Shown: positions 10,501-20,560 of the stretch, one piece after another | Layout of the letters: every line of letters begins with the position of its first letter | Numbering within the stretch: position 1 is the stretch's first letter | NCBI RefSeq assembly: GCF_932274485.2 | Contig: NC_065879.2 | Location: 64,687,459 to 64,751,458 of the forward strand | Direction: 5' to 3' | Length of the DNA stretch: 64,000 bases | DNA from: Patella vulgata | Taxonomy: Eukaryota; Mollusca; Gastropoda; Patellidae | Notes under the pieces: model-generated | What the model was told of the DNA's origin: nothing | The model's input: only the letters and a program-made list of their open reading frames with translations | Database searches by the model: none | Translations under genes and position numbers: made by a program

Positions 10501-11737
10501 AAATCAATATTGTGTGATTTATTAGAATTGAAACTAATATGTGTTTAATCGTTGAACCTATGAATAGAATATACCTAGTTTGAATCCTGGTGGGTGGGGG
10601 TGGGGTCATGGAGAAAACCAACGTAGTTAGACTTATGACCATATTCCTTGTCACGTACTAACCTCGGAAAGACCTTATGATGCAAAACTCAGGCGTTAGT
10701 ATCCCCCCCCCACCAATCCGCTACACACACCCTTCGGGTTTATGAAAATATTTAAAAGTTTAAAAGAGACGCATTTCGGAGGACAAACGGATCGAATGAA
10801 AGTGGATTTTTGTACCGTCAACGCTGTGGACGGTATCCACCAGACTCAATGTGTAAGACGGGGGGGGGGGGGTCGGAATAACGGGCTATAGTACTAAGGG
10901 ACGTCGAAGTAACGGATTGACATATTTAGGGGTAGTAAACTATCAAAAGACAAGGAATAAAGAAAAGTCGTTTATTAAGGTCAACCGTACTGTCGTGATC
11001 GGAATTATGGAAAGAAAGAAAAACATTATTATTTTTTGTGTTAACAAAGAAGTAAAAATATGCAATCTTACTAGAAAAAACACCCATGGAACGCATACAG
11101 GACAAAAATGTAAGAGTTTCCCTAATCGGCAGCCCGACGATTAGGAATGTCTGCTCGCGTCACGTCAAAGGTAACACGCGACGATTGAGCGCCTGATGTA
11201 TATGTTGATAAATTTGACGAAGGGTTAAACGTACAACAGTTTCTGAGATGAAAATTACGGAAAGCGACGAGAGCGGTGGATAATCCGTGAATTTAATTAG
11301 GCTTCGATATTTATGATTTATGGATAGCGATTAAAGACAGCATCGTCTTGTGGTCTTGTGTACGCAATGAATTCTCCTCTGGCTTCGCACCCGTCGCTAG
11401 GTAGTGCGTCAGCTAAGTCACGTGACACAAACATGACTTCTTTTAGTAGATCTTTAATAGTAGGGGTATTCCCTCGCGAAAACAGTGTTTGAGAAGGATT
11501 TGAAGCTAAATTTTGACAGATTAATTAGTTTGAATATGTTTTTAGTCCAATTACATCATCAAATCATCCTGTTTGTACGCGGGAACGTATCTTTAACTTA
11601 AACATAAATATAAAATTTAGAAAGCTTTAATTCAAATAATTATATATCATAAAGTAAGTTTCAACCCATTTACCATAAATTCATGACCAAATCACAGCTT
11701 TAACCCACCGTTTCGTTCATCTTAAGAGTTTTCTACG
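10501..11737. other. Noncoding region
   Basis: It holds a SINE C core fragment (10576-10690), a poly-G run of about 12 at 10861 and a short palindromic block near 10816 ('taccgtcaacgctgtggacggta' as a stem). Nothing else was recognised. Confidence 0.45.
10576..10690 (-). mobile_element. SINE family C core fragment
   Basis: On the minus strand it shares the block 'tacgtgacaaggaatatggt' followed by a 'ctaac...ggttttctcc' block with the better copy at 39640-39812. The tRNA-like head is not clear. Confidence 0.5.
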
Positions 11738-11738
11738 T

Positions 11739-11958
11739 TGGGGGGGGGGGGGCGAATGGTTAGCACGTGCTCGCTGTATCATAAGGTCTGTCATTGAGTT
11801 AACTGGCGTGGTTTCGATTCCCCGGTTGTACGTGTCAAGGAGTAGGGTCGCCTGTCCAACCTCGTGGGCTTTCTCCGGGTCCTCCGGTCTCCTCCCACTG
11901 CTAAAGACCCCTACGCGCAAGCTAATTATTGCAATAAAATTGAACCATGTGTTAATCC

Positions 11959-11998
<40 letters not shown>
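11739..11998 (+). mobile_element. SINE family B with poly-G head and CT tail
   Basis: Thirteen Gs (11740-11752) lead into a tRNA-like head: A-box region 'gcgaatggttagcacg' and B-box 'ggtttcgattccc'. The core follows (gtacgtgtcaaggagtaggg, tctccgggtcctccggt, cctcccactgctaaagacc), then 'aataaaattgaaccatgtg' and a (CT)n tail. The tRNA-like head resembles a Leu/Ser-type tRNA but is not a functional tRNA gene. Confidence 0.85.
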
Positions 11999-12001
<3 letters not shown>

Positions 12002-13449
12002 GCGTTATTGTTGAAACTGCAAAGCTTGGTTATACAAAGCCCTATAACGTTGAATACCGTATAGTATGTGTGTGTTACGCGGACTGACTGCAAGCTTATT
12101 GTTTACTTACCAGCTATATATAGTAACATATTCAAAACTTTATTCATTTCATATACAACGGCAATCGTGACAACTTCGATGTGATATTTCAAGGGCGGAA
12201 TTCCTTACTATTTTAAGGTCTTTAATATGAGTCTATATGGAGTGATTTACATTCAATGATTAAATTTGTTATTGTTAGTTCTAATTAATTATATACGAAC
12301 AGTCCAAATTGAACTTGTTTAATCCATTCTGCATGGGGGTTGTAATTATTATTTGTCGTCTGTGAATCAGATATTTTTAATTATTTCCTCGTTGTCTTCT
12401 GAGATATTTTTTCTTTTGTTCATTATGTTCATAGAGTACGTGACGTCATGTACTGATTTTATAATATTCATTGTGTATTAATCATTGAATTGTTTCACAT
12501 CTCACTACGATTTCAAACGAATACACCGCTCTTTTTTATTTTAGTGTAAAACGGAAATGGCACAAATTCCACTCTTAATCGCTAATAGGAATACCAGCCC
12601 AAAAATGGTTCAGTTTCGTTCAGTCGAGCGCTCGAGATACTAAGTCGAACGCTCGAGATAATACAACCGAACAGGCCCCAACCGATGATTTAATGATAAA
12701 CTTGCAGAATAACGATATTCATTTGTTCGTTTTTAAAGCCCATACAAAGCTGCAGTGACTGGGCGGATCCCCGAATAACCGTGGTATAGAACTTCTGTAA
12801 CTTTAAAGATCAGAGACTGGTTCTTATCACACATATGGTAAGTGGTTTCTGAAATTCTAATATACAATAGTCTTGTCGGCCTTACAATTACTCGTTCTAT
12901 AATTATTCACACGAGCCAGAGTATTAGCAGAATGAAAGTATACTACTTTTGCAGACTACCCCCACCTTATAAAGTATGTGTATTATTAAACTAATTTGTA
13001 TTTTTGTGTATTTTTTTCTTTGAAAGTGACCATCTTTAGAATGATTGATTCTAACGCATCTCTTTGTTTTAAACTTGGATAAGTGATAGATCTCCCCCGG
13101 CTTCCCTTCAGATCTTACTCCCATGGCTCGTCAATAGTTTTTTACCCGACAGACATAATAACATAACCAGCCACACCACCCTTTAATATCAATGTAAGTC
13201 AATTTAGCATCTTGTGACATTTCTAATTTCAAAAATATATTTTTTCATGTAAAGACATTTGTTATCAAGTACTTATATCATTAAAAGAGATCTGAGTATA
13301 AACAATACATCTCCCTGAAGAATAGGATAGCTTTTAGGAACACGGTAGAATTGTTATTACCGTATTGGATTAATATTAATAATACACATAAAAGATGACC
13401 AGCTATGTACACAGCTATTATCATTTTCTGGTGAGTCACGCCTTCAAAG
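11999..13449. other. Noncoding AT-rich region
   Basis: No exon-like frame with a supported splice site was found. A short direct repeat 'gcgctcgagata' / 'cgctcgagata' occurs near 12630-12660. Nothing else was recognised. Confidence 0.4.
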
Positions 13450-14163
13450 AAATGAAATGAAATGAGGTTTAGCGTTCTACTGTTCTGCTCCGAACTGGGC
13501 TAATGAAGACAGGCATACGCCATACTCTTATATCGAATTTCAACTGTCAAGGGGTCTTTTACGTGCACGGCAATATGTACACGGGACCTCGGTTTTTCAT
13601 CCCATCCGAACGACTGGACAACTGTCCTTGTCATGCCCCCCGTCCTGCATCACTGACACGGGGGAGTCACGCCGGAAAATCTGGATGAACTGTCTTGACC
13701 AATTCAGAAATGAAATGAAATGAAATGAAATGGGGTTTAACGTCCTACTGTTTTGCTCCGAACTGGGCTAATGAAGACGGGCATACGCCATACAGTGTGC
13801 TATGAGGGTAATTTTGCCCGGGCAGCGGCACTACGGCCTACTCTTATATCGAATTCCAACTGTCAAGGGATCTTTTACGTGCACGCCAATGTGTACACGG
13901 GACCTCGGTTTTTCGTCTCATCCGAATGACTAGACAGCTGTCTTTGTCAGGCCCTCCGTCCTGCATCACTGACAAGGGGGAATCACGCCGGAAAATCTGG
14001 ATGAACTTTCTCGGCCAATGCAGGGATCGAACACCCGACCTCCAGGCTAGCGAGCCAGCGCCTTACCCACTTAGCCACCGTGATCCCCTGACCAATTCAG
14101 GGATCGAACACCCGGCCTCCAAGCTAGCGAGCAAGCGTCTTACGCACTTAGCCACCGTGACCC
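13450..14163 (-). mobile_element. SINE family A, outer copy split by a younger copy
   Basis: The tail (ATTTC)n, core and body occupy 13450-13707 and the tRNA-like head 14101-14163. A complete second copy separates them. Flanking target duplications gccttcaaaga (13440-13450) and gccttcagaga (14167-14177) match at 10 of 11 bases, so this is the original insertion with an aged duplication. Confidence 0.9.
13708..14088 (-). mobile_element. SINE family A, full-length inner copy
   Basis: About 381 bp. On the minus strand it begins with a tRNA-like head (A-box 'ggctaagtgggtaagg', B-box 'ggtgttcgatccc'), continues through the family core and ends in (ATTTC)n. Perfect 12-bp target duplications tgaccaattcag lie at 13696-13707 and 14089-14100. 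It sits inside an older copy of the same family in the same orientation. It is the best reference copy in the window. Confidence 0.92.
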
Positions 14164-14386
14164 CAAGCCTTCAGAGAACCGGCAGGATTTTGCAAATGTG
14201 TAAACCAAATGCACTTGATTTACTCACAAAACCTTGTCTCAAATTACCGTACACGAATGTATTTTAAAAATGAGTACACATATGTTGAAGCTACACGATG
14301 TATATTTACACTATGGACAGCCATAAACAGATATGAATTGCACAGTGTATGTCAGTCAAGTGAATGTGTACTTTAGAACTTTGACA

Positions 14387-14645
14387 AATGAAATTTTGAC
14401 CGGACTGCGACCTACCAGTATATCAAATTCCAACTATCAAGGGTTAATTCACGTGGGCGCTAACTTGCTAAGGTACCTCGGTTTTTCGTCCCACCCGAAC
14501 AACTAGAAGCGGTCCTTGCCAGCCCCATCCCCCACCCGTTCTGCGGCACGGACAAGGGAAAATCACGATGGAAAATCCCGAGATCAAACCCCAGCCCTTC
14601 TTGTTAGTGTAACAGCGTCGTACTCACTAAGCCACTGTGGTTCCT
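14387..14645 (-). mobile_element. SINE family A, diverged copy
   Basis: Ordered family A blocks: 'tatcaaattccaactatcaa', 'cggtttttcgtcccacccga', 'ggaaaatc' and a degenerate head ending 'ctaagccactgtggttcc' (A-box on the minus strand). The 3' tail region is missing. Confidence 0.8.
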
Positions 14646-14950
14646 AAAAAAACAAACTTTGTATTGTAACCGTATTTAAAGAAAGAAAATTTATTAAAAT
14701 GTTCTTGAAACATAGGGGTTAAAGATATCTAATCACGTGATCAATGGTATATAGGTTATACAACCAATATCTTTGACTTATGTAACTTCATTGAGGTTAT
14801 CTTCACTTTAACTTTATATACCACGTGCATGTCGGCCATGTCACATAAATCATAAAATGTATTCAGCTCGACGTAAGACATAAATAGATACAGTTGGTTT
14901 AACTTGAATAGAAGTTTTAATTATCTATGCTGCATATATGAATACCTCAG

Positions 14951-15107
14951 GTGGAGATCGTAGAAGCCAGGGAGGTGGACCTAAAGGTAAAACCCTAACA
15001 GCCAGAAACTTGTCCTACGATACCACAGAAGAAAGTTTAAAGGATTGCTTCGAGGGAGCTGTCAGTTGTCGAATCCCAACTTTCCCCGATACAGGAAAAT
15101 CACGAGG
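14951..15107 (+). pseudogene. Isolated nucleolin-like RRM exon
   Basis: Acceptor CCTCAG (14945-14950) and donor GG|GTTAGT (after 15107) frame a 157-nt open exon. It reads GGDRRSQGGGPKGKTL, then TARNLSYDTTEESLKDCFEG and AVSCRIPTFPDTGKSRG. This matches the end of an acidic/Gly linker plus the first two thirds of a nucleolin-type RRM (RNP2 followed by TTEESL...FEGA...P.TGKSRG), with RNP1 expected in the next exon. RNP2 is off consensus (TLTARNL rather than TLFVRNL). I found no neighbouring nucleolin exon on the plus strand. It may be a duplicated orphan exon or part of a large gene with distant exons. Confidence 0.6.
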
Positions 15108-15732
15108 GTTAGTGTCGTGTTTAGTCTTTTGTTTTGATGGATGTCATTAGTCATTCAAACGTCTGACCTGTTAAAAATATGTACTAATTGAATTAAACAG
15201 TTGTTTCGTAATTGAACTGAGCACAACAAAAATGTAAATGCCTGATGGTATCTTGTCGTTAAAGATGTTATGGCAGGTCTTTTTGTCTTCAAAATGTTAG
15301 ATAAACTATTTAAACATTTATTCACATGACAAGCCTATAAGCAACTCTCTAGATTATCGGATGGCCGAGATTAAAATGGATATCGGATAGAAATTGTGTT
15401 CCTTAGAGGGTCTACAAGCTTAAACATGATTTTCCGTACAAATAAATGTGGCTCCCTCAGTTGTCTGTGTGTAATCTCTTCTAATACTGATAACAAGTTA
15501 TGTGTAAAATAAGACAACTGATGTTTGTTTTTTTTTTAACAAATTTTCACAAGTTGATTTCCTTTATTTTGTTAATGTAGAATGGTAATGAACTGCTCTT
15601 TTCATTTTCTTTGTTTTATTTGTTTCGTTTGAATTTGATTTATCAGTTTAGATTTTGATTGTTTAATTTTTGTTAATGAAGTTGATTCTTTTAAACTTTG
15701 TTTTTATTTTTGAACTCTACTTGGTGTAGGTG
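15108..15732. other. Noncoding region
   Basis: AT-rich with T-rich tracts; no feature recognised. If the RRM exon is alive this would be its downstream intron, but no following RNP1 exon was found. Confidence 0.4.
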
Positions 15733-15953
15733 TTCATCAGGTAATACCTCGACTGAGTTCAATATAGAGATTAGCCGGTTGATTTGTTGGATATAAACCT
15801 TTGAATAATAGCGCCTAACAGGCAGCTGTGTTTAATTATGTTCTCCTGATTTTGATTGTTTTTGTGTGTTTGAAGTATATGTTTGTGATATGCGCTTAGA
15901 AACACTTCACGTGTAATGAAGCGCTATATAAATCGAACAATAATAATAATGTA
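15733..15953 (+). mobile_element. 3' end of an L2/CR1-like retroposon
   Basis: The segment ends in 'aagcgctatataaatcgaac' followed by (AAT)n. This type of terminus (gcgctatataaat plus short repeats) is common to L2/CR1-type LINEs and the SINEs that borrow their tails. The upstream boundary is uncertain. Confidence 0.5.
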
Positions 15954-16635
15954 ATTGTCTGCTTAATTCTTACAAGGTATGCTGCGCGTACATCCAGTAT
16001 AAAGTATATGAATTAGTTTTCATTGAGTTTCACCCGGAGAAGCCCGAAACGTTGTATTTTCTATTTCTTTCATACTTTTAAAACTTCTAGATTTGGTAGG
16101 CAGGCGGGCGATCAAACGCGTACGTAGTAAATCACAAGAACGTTATTCATGGAAGCCTAATAACCCCCCTCCCCACCCCCCTTTGTAATTGAAGCAAAAT
16201 GTACAACATGTGTTAGTCCCCTTAGTTATTTTTCAGTGGGCGTTTTAAGATTAAAAACTGTATATTCACCGAATAATAAACCCGCGTTATAAACAATAAT
16301 AAAAATCGGTGTATGTCTTTAAGCTTTTTTTTAATTACATCTGATTTAACCTTATTTCGAAGCAAACCCAGGTTATATTTATGGCCTGTAATCGTGGTGA
16401 AGTGTATAAAAGTATAAACTATTATGTTTGTGAAAATAAGTGTTGTTTTTCAGTGCGTGAAGGTCGAGCTATCAATTCTGTAACCGTATTACACATGGTT
16501 ATTACCAGGTTTGCACTGTTCGAAATATCAGAAATTAACAAAGACACAATTCACATGGCTTTCATCTTTTTTATAAGTAGCTATTGAATTGTTTAATGTC
16601 TTGGTGACAGGGTTATATTTGTACTTCGTTGATGG

Positions 16636-16870
16636 TCGGGAGATGCGGTAGTCGAGTGGCGACAGAATTAGAATCTAGACCAGAAGGTCACCGGTTCGAA
16701 TCCGGGCGTGGGCTGAGAATAACCTTGAGATTTTTCATGTCTGGTTGCCTAATCAAGTGATAAATTGACGGTGAAACATCAAGGTCTAACAGTAGCGAAC
16801 ATGCCTCCGGGTTTAAAGAAACCGATAGACAGTTTTGCCGAGCGGGACGAAGTTGTATGATATTACTATT
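16636..16870 (+). mobile_element. tRNA-headed SINE, family D (single copy)
   Basis: A-box-like 'tagtcgagtggcgaca' and a good B-box 'ggttcgaatcc' about 45 bp downstream, followed by a non-tRNA body ('caagtgataaattgacggtg', 'gcctccgggtttaaag'). The acceptor-stem pairing of a real tRNA is absent. No second copy was seen in the window, so the 3' boundary is a guess. Confidence 0.5.
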
Positions 16871-17790
16871 GTTTCCTTCAGTTTACACGACATGACATGA
16901 CATCATGCCACCTAAAGATGAAATCACTGCCACGGTTAATATATCCCTGAACCTCTTTCGGGATCGAATGGAGCGTATGAGGAGAAAGTCGTTATTCCAG
17001 ACTCAAAGAACATGCCGGAGTACACCGGATATTGTATCAAATGATAATCGTAAAACCTTAATACAAAAAGTTATTTTGCTATATTAGTTGTTAGACAAAA
17101 GGTCAATAAAATGATTTCCGCAATTAGTGGGTTTGCCAAATGTTACCCAATTATATCTTAAACGCACTCAATTTTAGGAGAGGCGGATTCTTATTCTTTC
17201 TGGAGCACCTGATACCACTCCTCTTTGGATTCATTTAGCTAGCAAAGTTTCATGATAACTGTCTTGTGGGGAATGCGTGATTTTTATTCTTGAATTTTGT
17301 CCATAATCAGGCGAGTATAAGGTTATTTCTAATATAACTTTATTCAAAAATTAATCTTTTAATGAAACTCAGTGAAAGGGGCAATTTCCCTTTAAATGTA
17401 AAGGTCGTAGAACTTTTTACTGTTGTTTGTTTGTTTAGGTGAGTGTATAGATAAAGTTATGTATCTTATCAGTTAATATAAAATTATCAACTATATTTAC
17501 AGGTCTATAAATTATGAGTTTCATGTTAGAGACGCTTCGCAGTAGTATTAATTTCCGAAAGTTCATAACCCCGAGTGATAAAAATCAGTCCATAGACATG
17601 TTCAATAGAATGTTCAGGATTACGAGGACAACTTGTCATTGAGGTGAGATATAACATTTCTTATGAATTGAGCATAACAATTTTCGTATTTTTAATTTTA
17701 TATTTTAAGCAAACGAAGACGGCCAGTTAAGTCTAAATTCGGATATACTTAATTGATGATTGTGCCCCTGAATCCAGTGCTATACATTTA
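16871..17790. other. Noncoding region
   Basis: A possible TTCCTTCAG acceptor at about 16882 precedes MPPKDEITATVNISL..., but no donor or homology supports an exon. Otherwise AT-rich sequence with nothing recognised. Confidence 0.35.
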
Positions 17791-18079
17791 GGGACCAGCG
17801 GTGGCACACTAACCAGGTGGTCTCGGGTTCAGTGGTGCAGGATGGAGACCTTAACAAGGACAGTGTCTAGTCGTTCGGATGGTACGAAAAACTGAAATAA
17901 CTTGTACACATTGGCGTGCAGGTAATATTACCATTGACCGTTGGAATTCGAATTAAGAGTAGGATACAATGCCGCTGTCCAGACAAAAATTCCTTCATAT
18001 AGCACACTGTAAGGTTTAAGCCCATCTTTATTAGCTCAGTAGGTGTAGAAAAGTAGGTCGTTAAACCCCATTTCATTTA
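17791..18079 (+). mobile_element. SINE family A
   Basis: Starts 'gggaccagcggtggc' (weak head), lacks part of the tRNA region, then has 'gtctagtcgttcggatgg', 'gttggaattcgaattaagag' and 'agcacactgtaagg', and ends 'cgttaaaccccatttcattt'. Confidence 0.85.
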
Positions 18080-18269
18080 TAATTTTAGATTTGATTGTTG
18101 GCGTGTCCATAAATCAGACAACAGTCCACGATATTTGATAACGAATAGACCAAAGCAGCTGACAATATAATGCTAATAATATCCATCGACTTTTTCACCT
18201 TTTATACTCAAACTGAGACTTAAGTCTAATCAATCTATTCGTATATATATCCAAACCACAAATCATTCG

Positions 18270-18670
18270 GTATCTATTTGATCATTAGGAAATATTGATA
18301 AGTAAAGATTGTATAATACATCTGACGATAATACTATTGATATATAAAGATTGTATGTGGACTTTGTGGATGGTATTGAAATTGATAACAATTGTATAAT
18401 GCAAAACATCTGTATGTTATGACCACTATTGTTACAATACTAGATTGTATAATACTAGATATCTGGATTTTATGATTGTTATTGTAATTGTTATAGTCTT
18501 GATAAGGATTTATAATAAAGAACAATTGCATCTTCTAATTGTTATTGAAATTGTTTTAATATTGATAAGAATTGAAAAATAGTTGATATATGATCGTTAT
18601 TGAAATTGTTATAGTTTTAATAAAGATTGTATAAAACCATGATAAAACATAATATCTGGAAGTTATAGGC
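18270..18670. repeat. Degenerate AT-rich minisatellite
   Basis: Units of roughly 60-75 bp built on 'ttgataa.aattgtataat' and 'tatctggattttatgattgttattg' recur five or six times with heavy divergence. Noncoding. Confidence 0.6.
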
Positions 18671-19710
18671 ATTATATTCTTGAAATTATAATTAAAATAA
18701 ATCCAGTTGAACATTTTGTCATTTTTAGATTAACATGCGGGTAGTGTTTTTACCGGACTAAATGGATTTCAATTTAAAACCACAAATAAATCGGGAACCG
18801 CCATGTGGATAAGGAAAGTAAGAATGTTTTTGCGCAAAATACCTCTTCCCACTTAACTTAAGTCAAATATCAACGAGACGTTAAACCCCCATTTCATTCC
18901 ATTATCGTACTTGATCTTTAAGTGGGACACATCGTCTAAAGCCTAACTCACTGCCTGTCGTACGTGCATTTGTTCGGCATCGCAGAAGATCGCAGACTGG
19001 CCGTAGAGACTGTTGGTCCTGCACATACAAAGTTTTCACCAGATTTCTTGCGGCTGGTCTGCGAACTTCCAAACCCCTCGACCCATGTGTGTCAAAACAC
19101 GTACGGTAGGTTGTGAGCTGGGCTTTAAATAACCCAACAATACAACCGATTATACAACTTACATTGTAGCTGTATGTATAGGCCAGTATGTGTGCTAGTA
19201 TGTACATATACATAAGACAGAGTTCAGAATAGGGAACTTGGATACCTGAAATCTATTTAACCGCGGCAAACATTTCCTTTATATTATCTATTGCACGCAT
19301 GACTGCTAGGGAAAGGTTGTTATTGAAATTTACCCCCTATATAAAATAACCCTTCCATAGCCGAACCAACCAGTAGTGACACATTTAATTTGTGTTATGA
19401 TCTGGCTTGAGACAGAGATGGAAAGAAACAGTCGCAGAAACTACGTCAATTAGGAAAGACAGGTTTGGTTAATGTTTATTCATTGATGATAATTGACATA
19501 ACGTTTGTTAATAATGATGGCATGGGTCATACTTGAGGCATCATGGTACCGCATCTCATTGAGAGATAGACAGGGATACATAAAACGCATTATGTAAGAT
19601 GTAGATAAAGACATACATTGTAAATTTCAGTCAAATTACTTCATTCTGAGCGAAGTTATGGGTGTTCGAGGTTTTGACAATATAGTCTCGATTGTCAAGT
19701 AACATTGCTA
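18671..19710. other. Noncoding region with a GC-richer patch
   Basis: A patch at about 18930-19120 is clearly less AT-rich than its surroundings and lies in an open minus-strand frame (GLEVRRPAARNLVKTLYVQD). I recognise no family and no splice site. It could be a fragment of an unidentified element. The tract 18885-18900 has a SINE-A-like '(g)acgttaaacccccatttcatt' tail only. Confidence 0.35.
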
Positions 19711-19711
19711 C

Positions 19712-19962
19712 GGGGGGGGGGGGGGGGGGCGAATGGTTAGCATGCCATGTCTGCCATTGAGTCAACTGGCGTTCCTCGGTTGTACGTGACAAGGAGTAGG
19801 GTCGCCTGTCCAACTTCGTGGGTTTTTCCCGGGTCCTCCGGTAACTTCCCACTGCTAAAGACCCCTACGCACAAGTTAATTATTGAAATAAACTTGAACC
19901 ATGTTAGTCCCGAAATGACCTAATTTGTGTCGAGTGGACGTTAACCCCATTTCCCTCTCTCA
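19712..19962 (+). mobile_element. SINE family B with poly-G head and target duplication
   Basis: Eighteen Gs (19712-19729) precede the tRNA-like head 'gcgaatggttagcat', then the family core and 'gagtggacgttaaccccatt' with a short CT tail. The 10-bp target duplications cattgctacg (19703-19712 and 19966-19975) bracket it. The head is shortened around the B-box (about 12 bp missing). Confidence 0.88.
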
Positions 19963-20034
19963 CACCATTGCTACGATAATAAACAATGTTTCTACTCAAT
20001 TCTTTAAATGACATCTAGACGGTTAACTCTTCAT

Positions 20035-20197
20035 AACGACGTTTCGTAACACATACAGGTCACGTTTTCAAGTTAACTTGAAAACGCGACCTGTATGTGT
20101 TATGAAACGTTAAAACGTTAACTTGAAAACGTGACCTGTATGTGTTACGAAACGTCGTTCTTGAAAACGTGACCTGTATGTGTTACGAAACGTCGTT
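20035..20197. repeat. 40-bp palindrome plus direct copies
   Basis: The left arm 20035-20074 is the exact reverse complement of the unit at 20120-20159. A diverged unit (20075-20111) abuts the left arm to make a near-perfect hairpin centred at 20074, and a third unit lies at 20160-20197. The unit begins aacttgaaaacgtgacctgt and ends with acgaaacgtcgtt. Confidence 0.9.
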
Positions 20198-20389
20198 ATT
20201 AAATAATAGAGAAGTAGTTACATCCATATATACCCTGTGTTGTGTTTTGTTATAAATGTTTCTACTATCAATTTTTTACATTAAATTTTCCAATGACAAT
20301 TGTGTTTAAATTGATTCAAAACCACGACCATCTGATTTTCTAGAGAGTTGATTTGGACTTGTCATGTAAAAAAAAATGCATCTTTAAAT

Positions 20390-20560
20390 TTATCGAATGA
20401 CATTCGGAGAAAAACTAAGCCACTTCCGCTAAATATTTCGAAACTAAAGTTTAATCATACAGATTTTGTCCCAATGGAATTTATCGAATGACATTCGGAG
20501 TATAACTAGGCCACTTCCGCTAAAGTTTAATCCTACAGATTTTGTACCAATGGAATCGAA
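20390..20560. repeat. Tandem pair, about 85-bp units
   Basis: Blocks 'tcgaatgacattcggag', 'ccacttccgctaaa', 'gtttaatc.tacagatttt' and 'ccaatggaat' occur twice in order; the second unit lacks 'tatttcgaaact'. A related single block appears at 4309-4350 in the EGF receptor intron, so this is a dispersed family. Confidence 0.75.

Noticed and set aside
13708-14088. tRNA gene calls from A and B boxes in SINE heads (also 28071, 30811, 54222, 16640)
   Set aside because: Acceptor stems do not pair and the heads continue into SINE bodies, so these are SINE promoters rather than tRNA genes.
13926-14267. 113-codon plus-strand frame
   Set aside because: It lies across two family A SINEs; similar frames recur at 28056-28340, 33563-33817 and 22570-22762 only because the SINE is repeated.
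18902-19213. 103-codon minus-strand frame with GC-rich patch
   Set aside because: No recognised family, no splice sites; kept only as a note.
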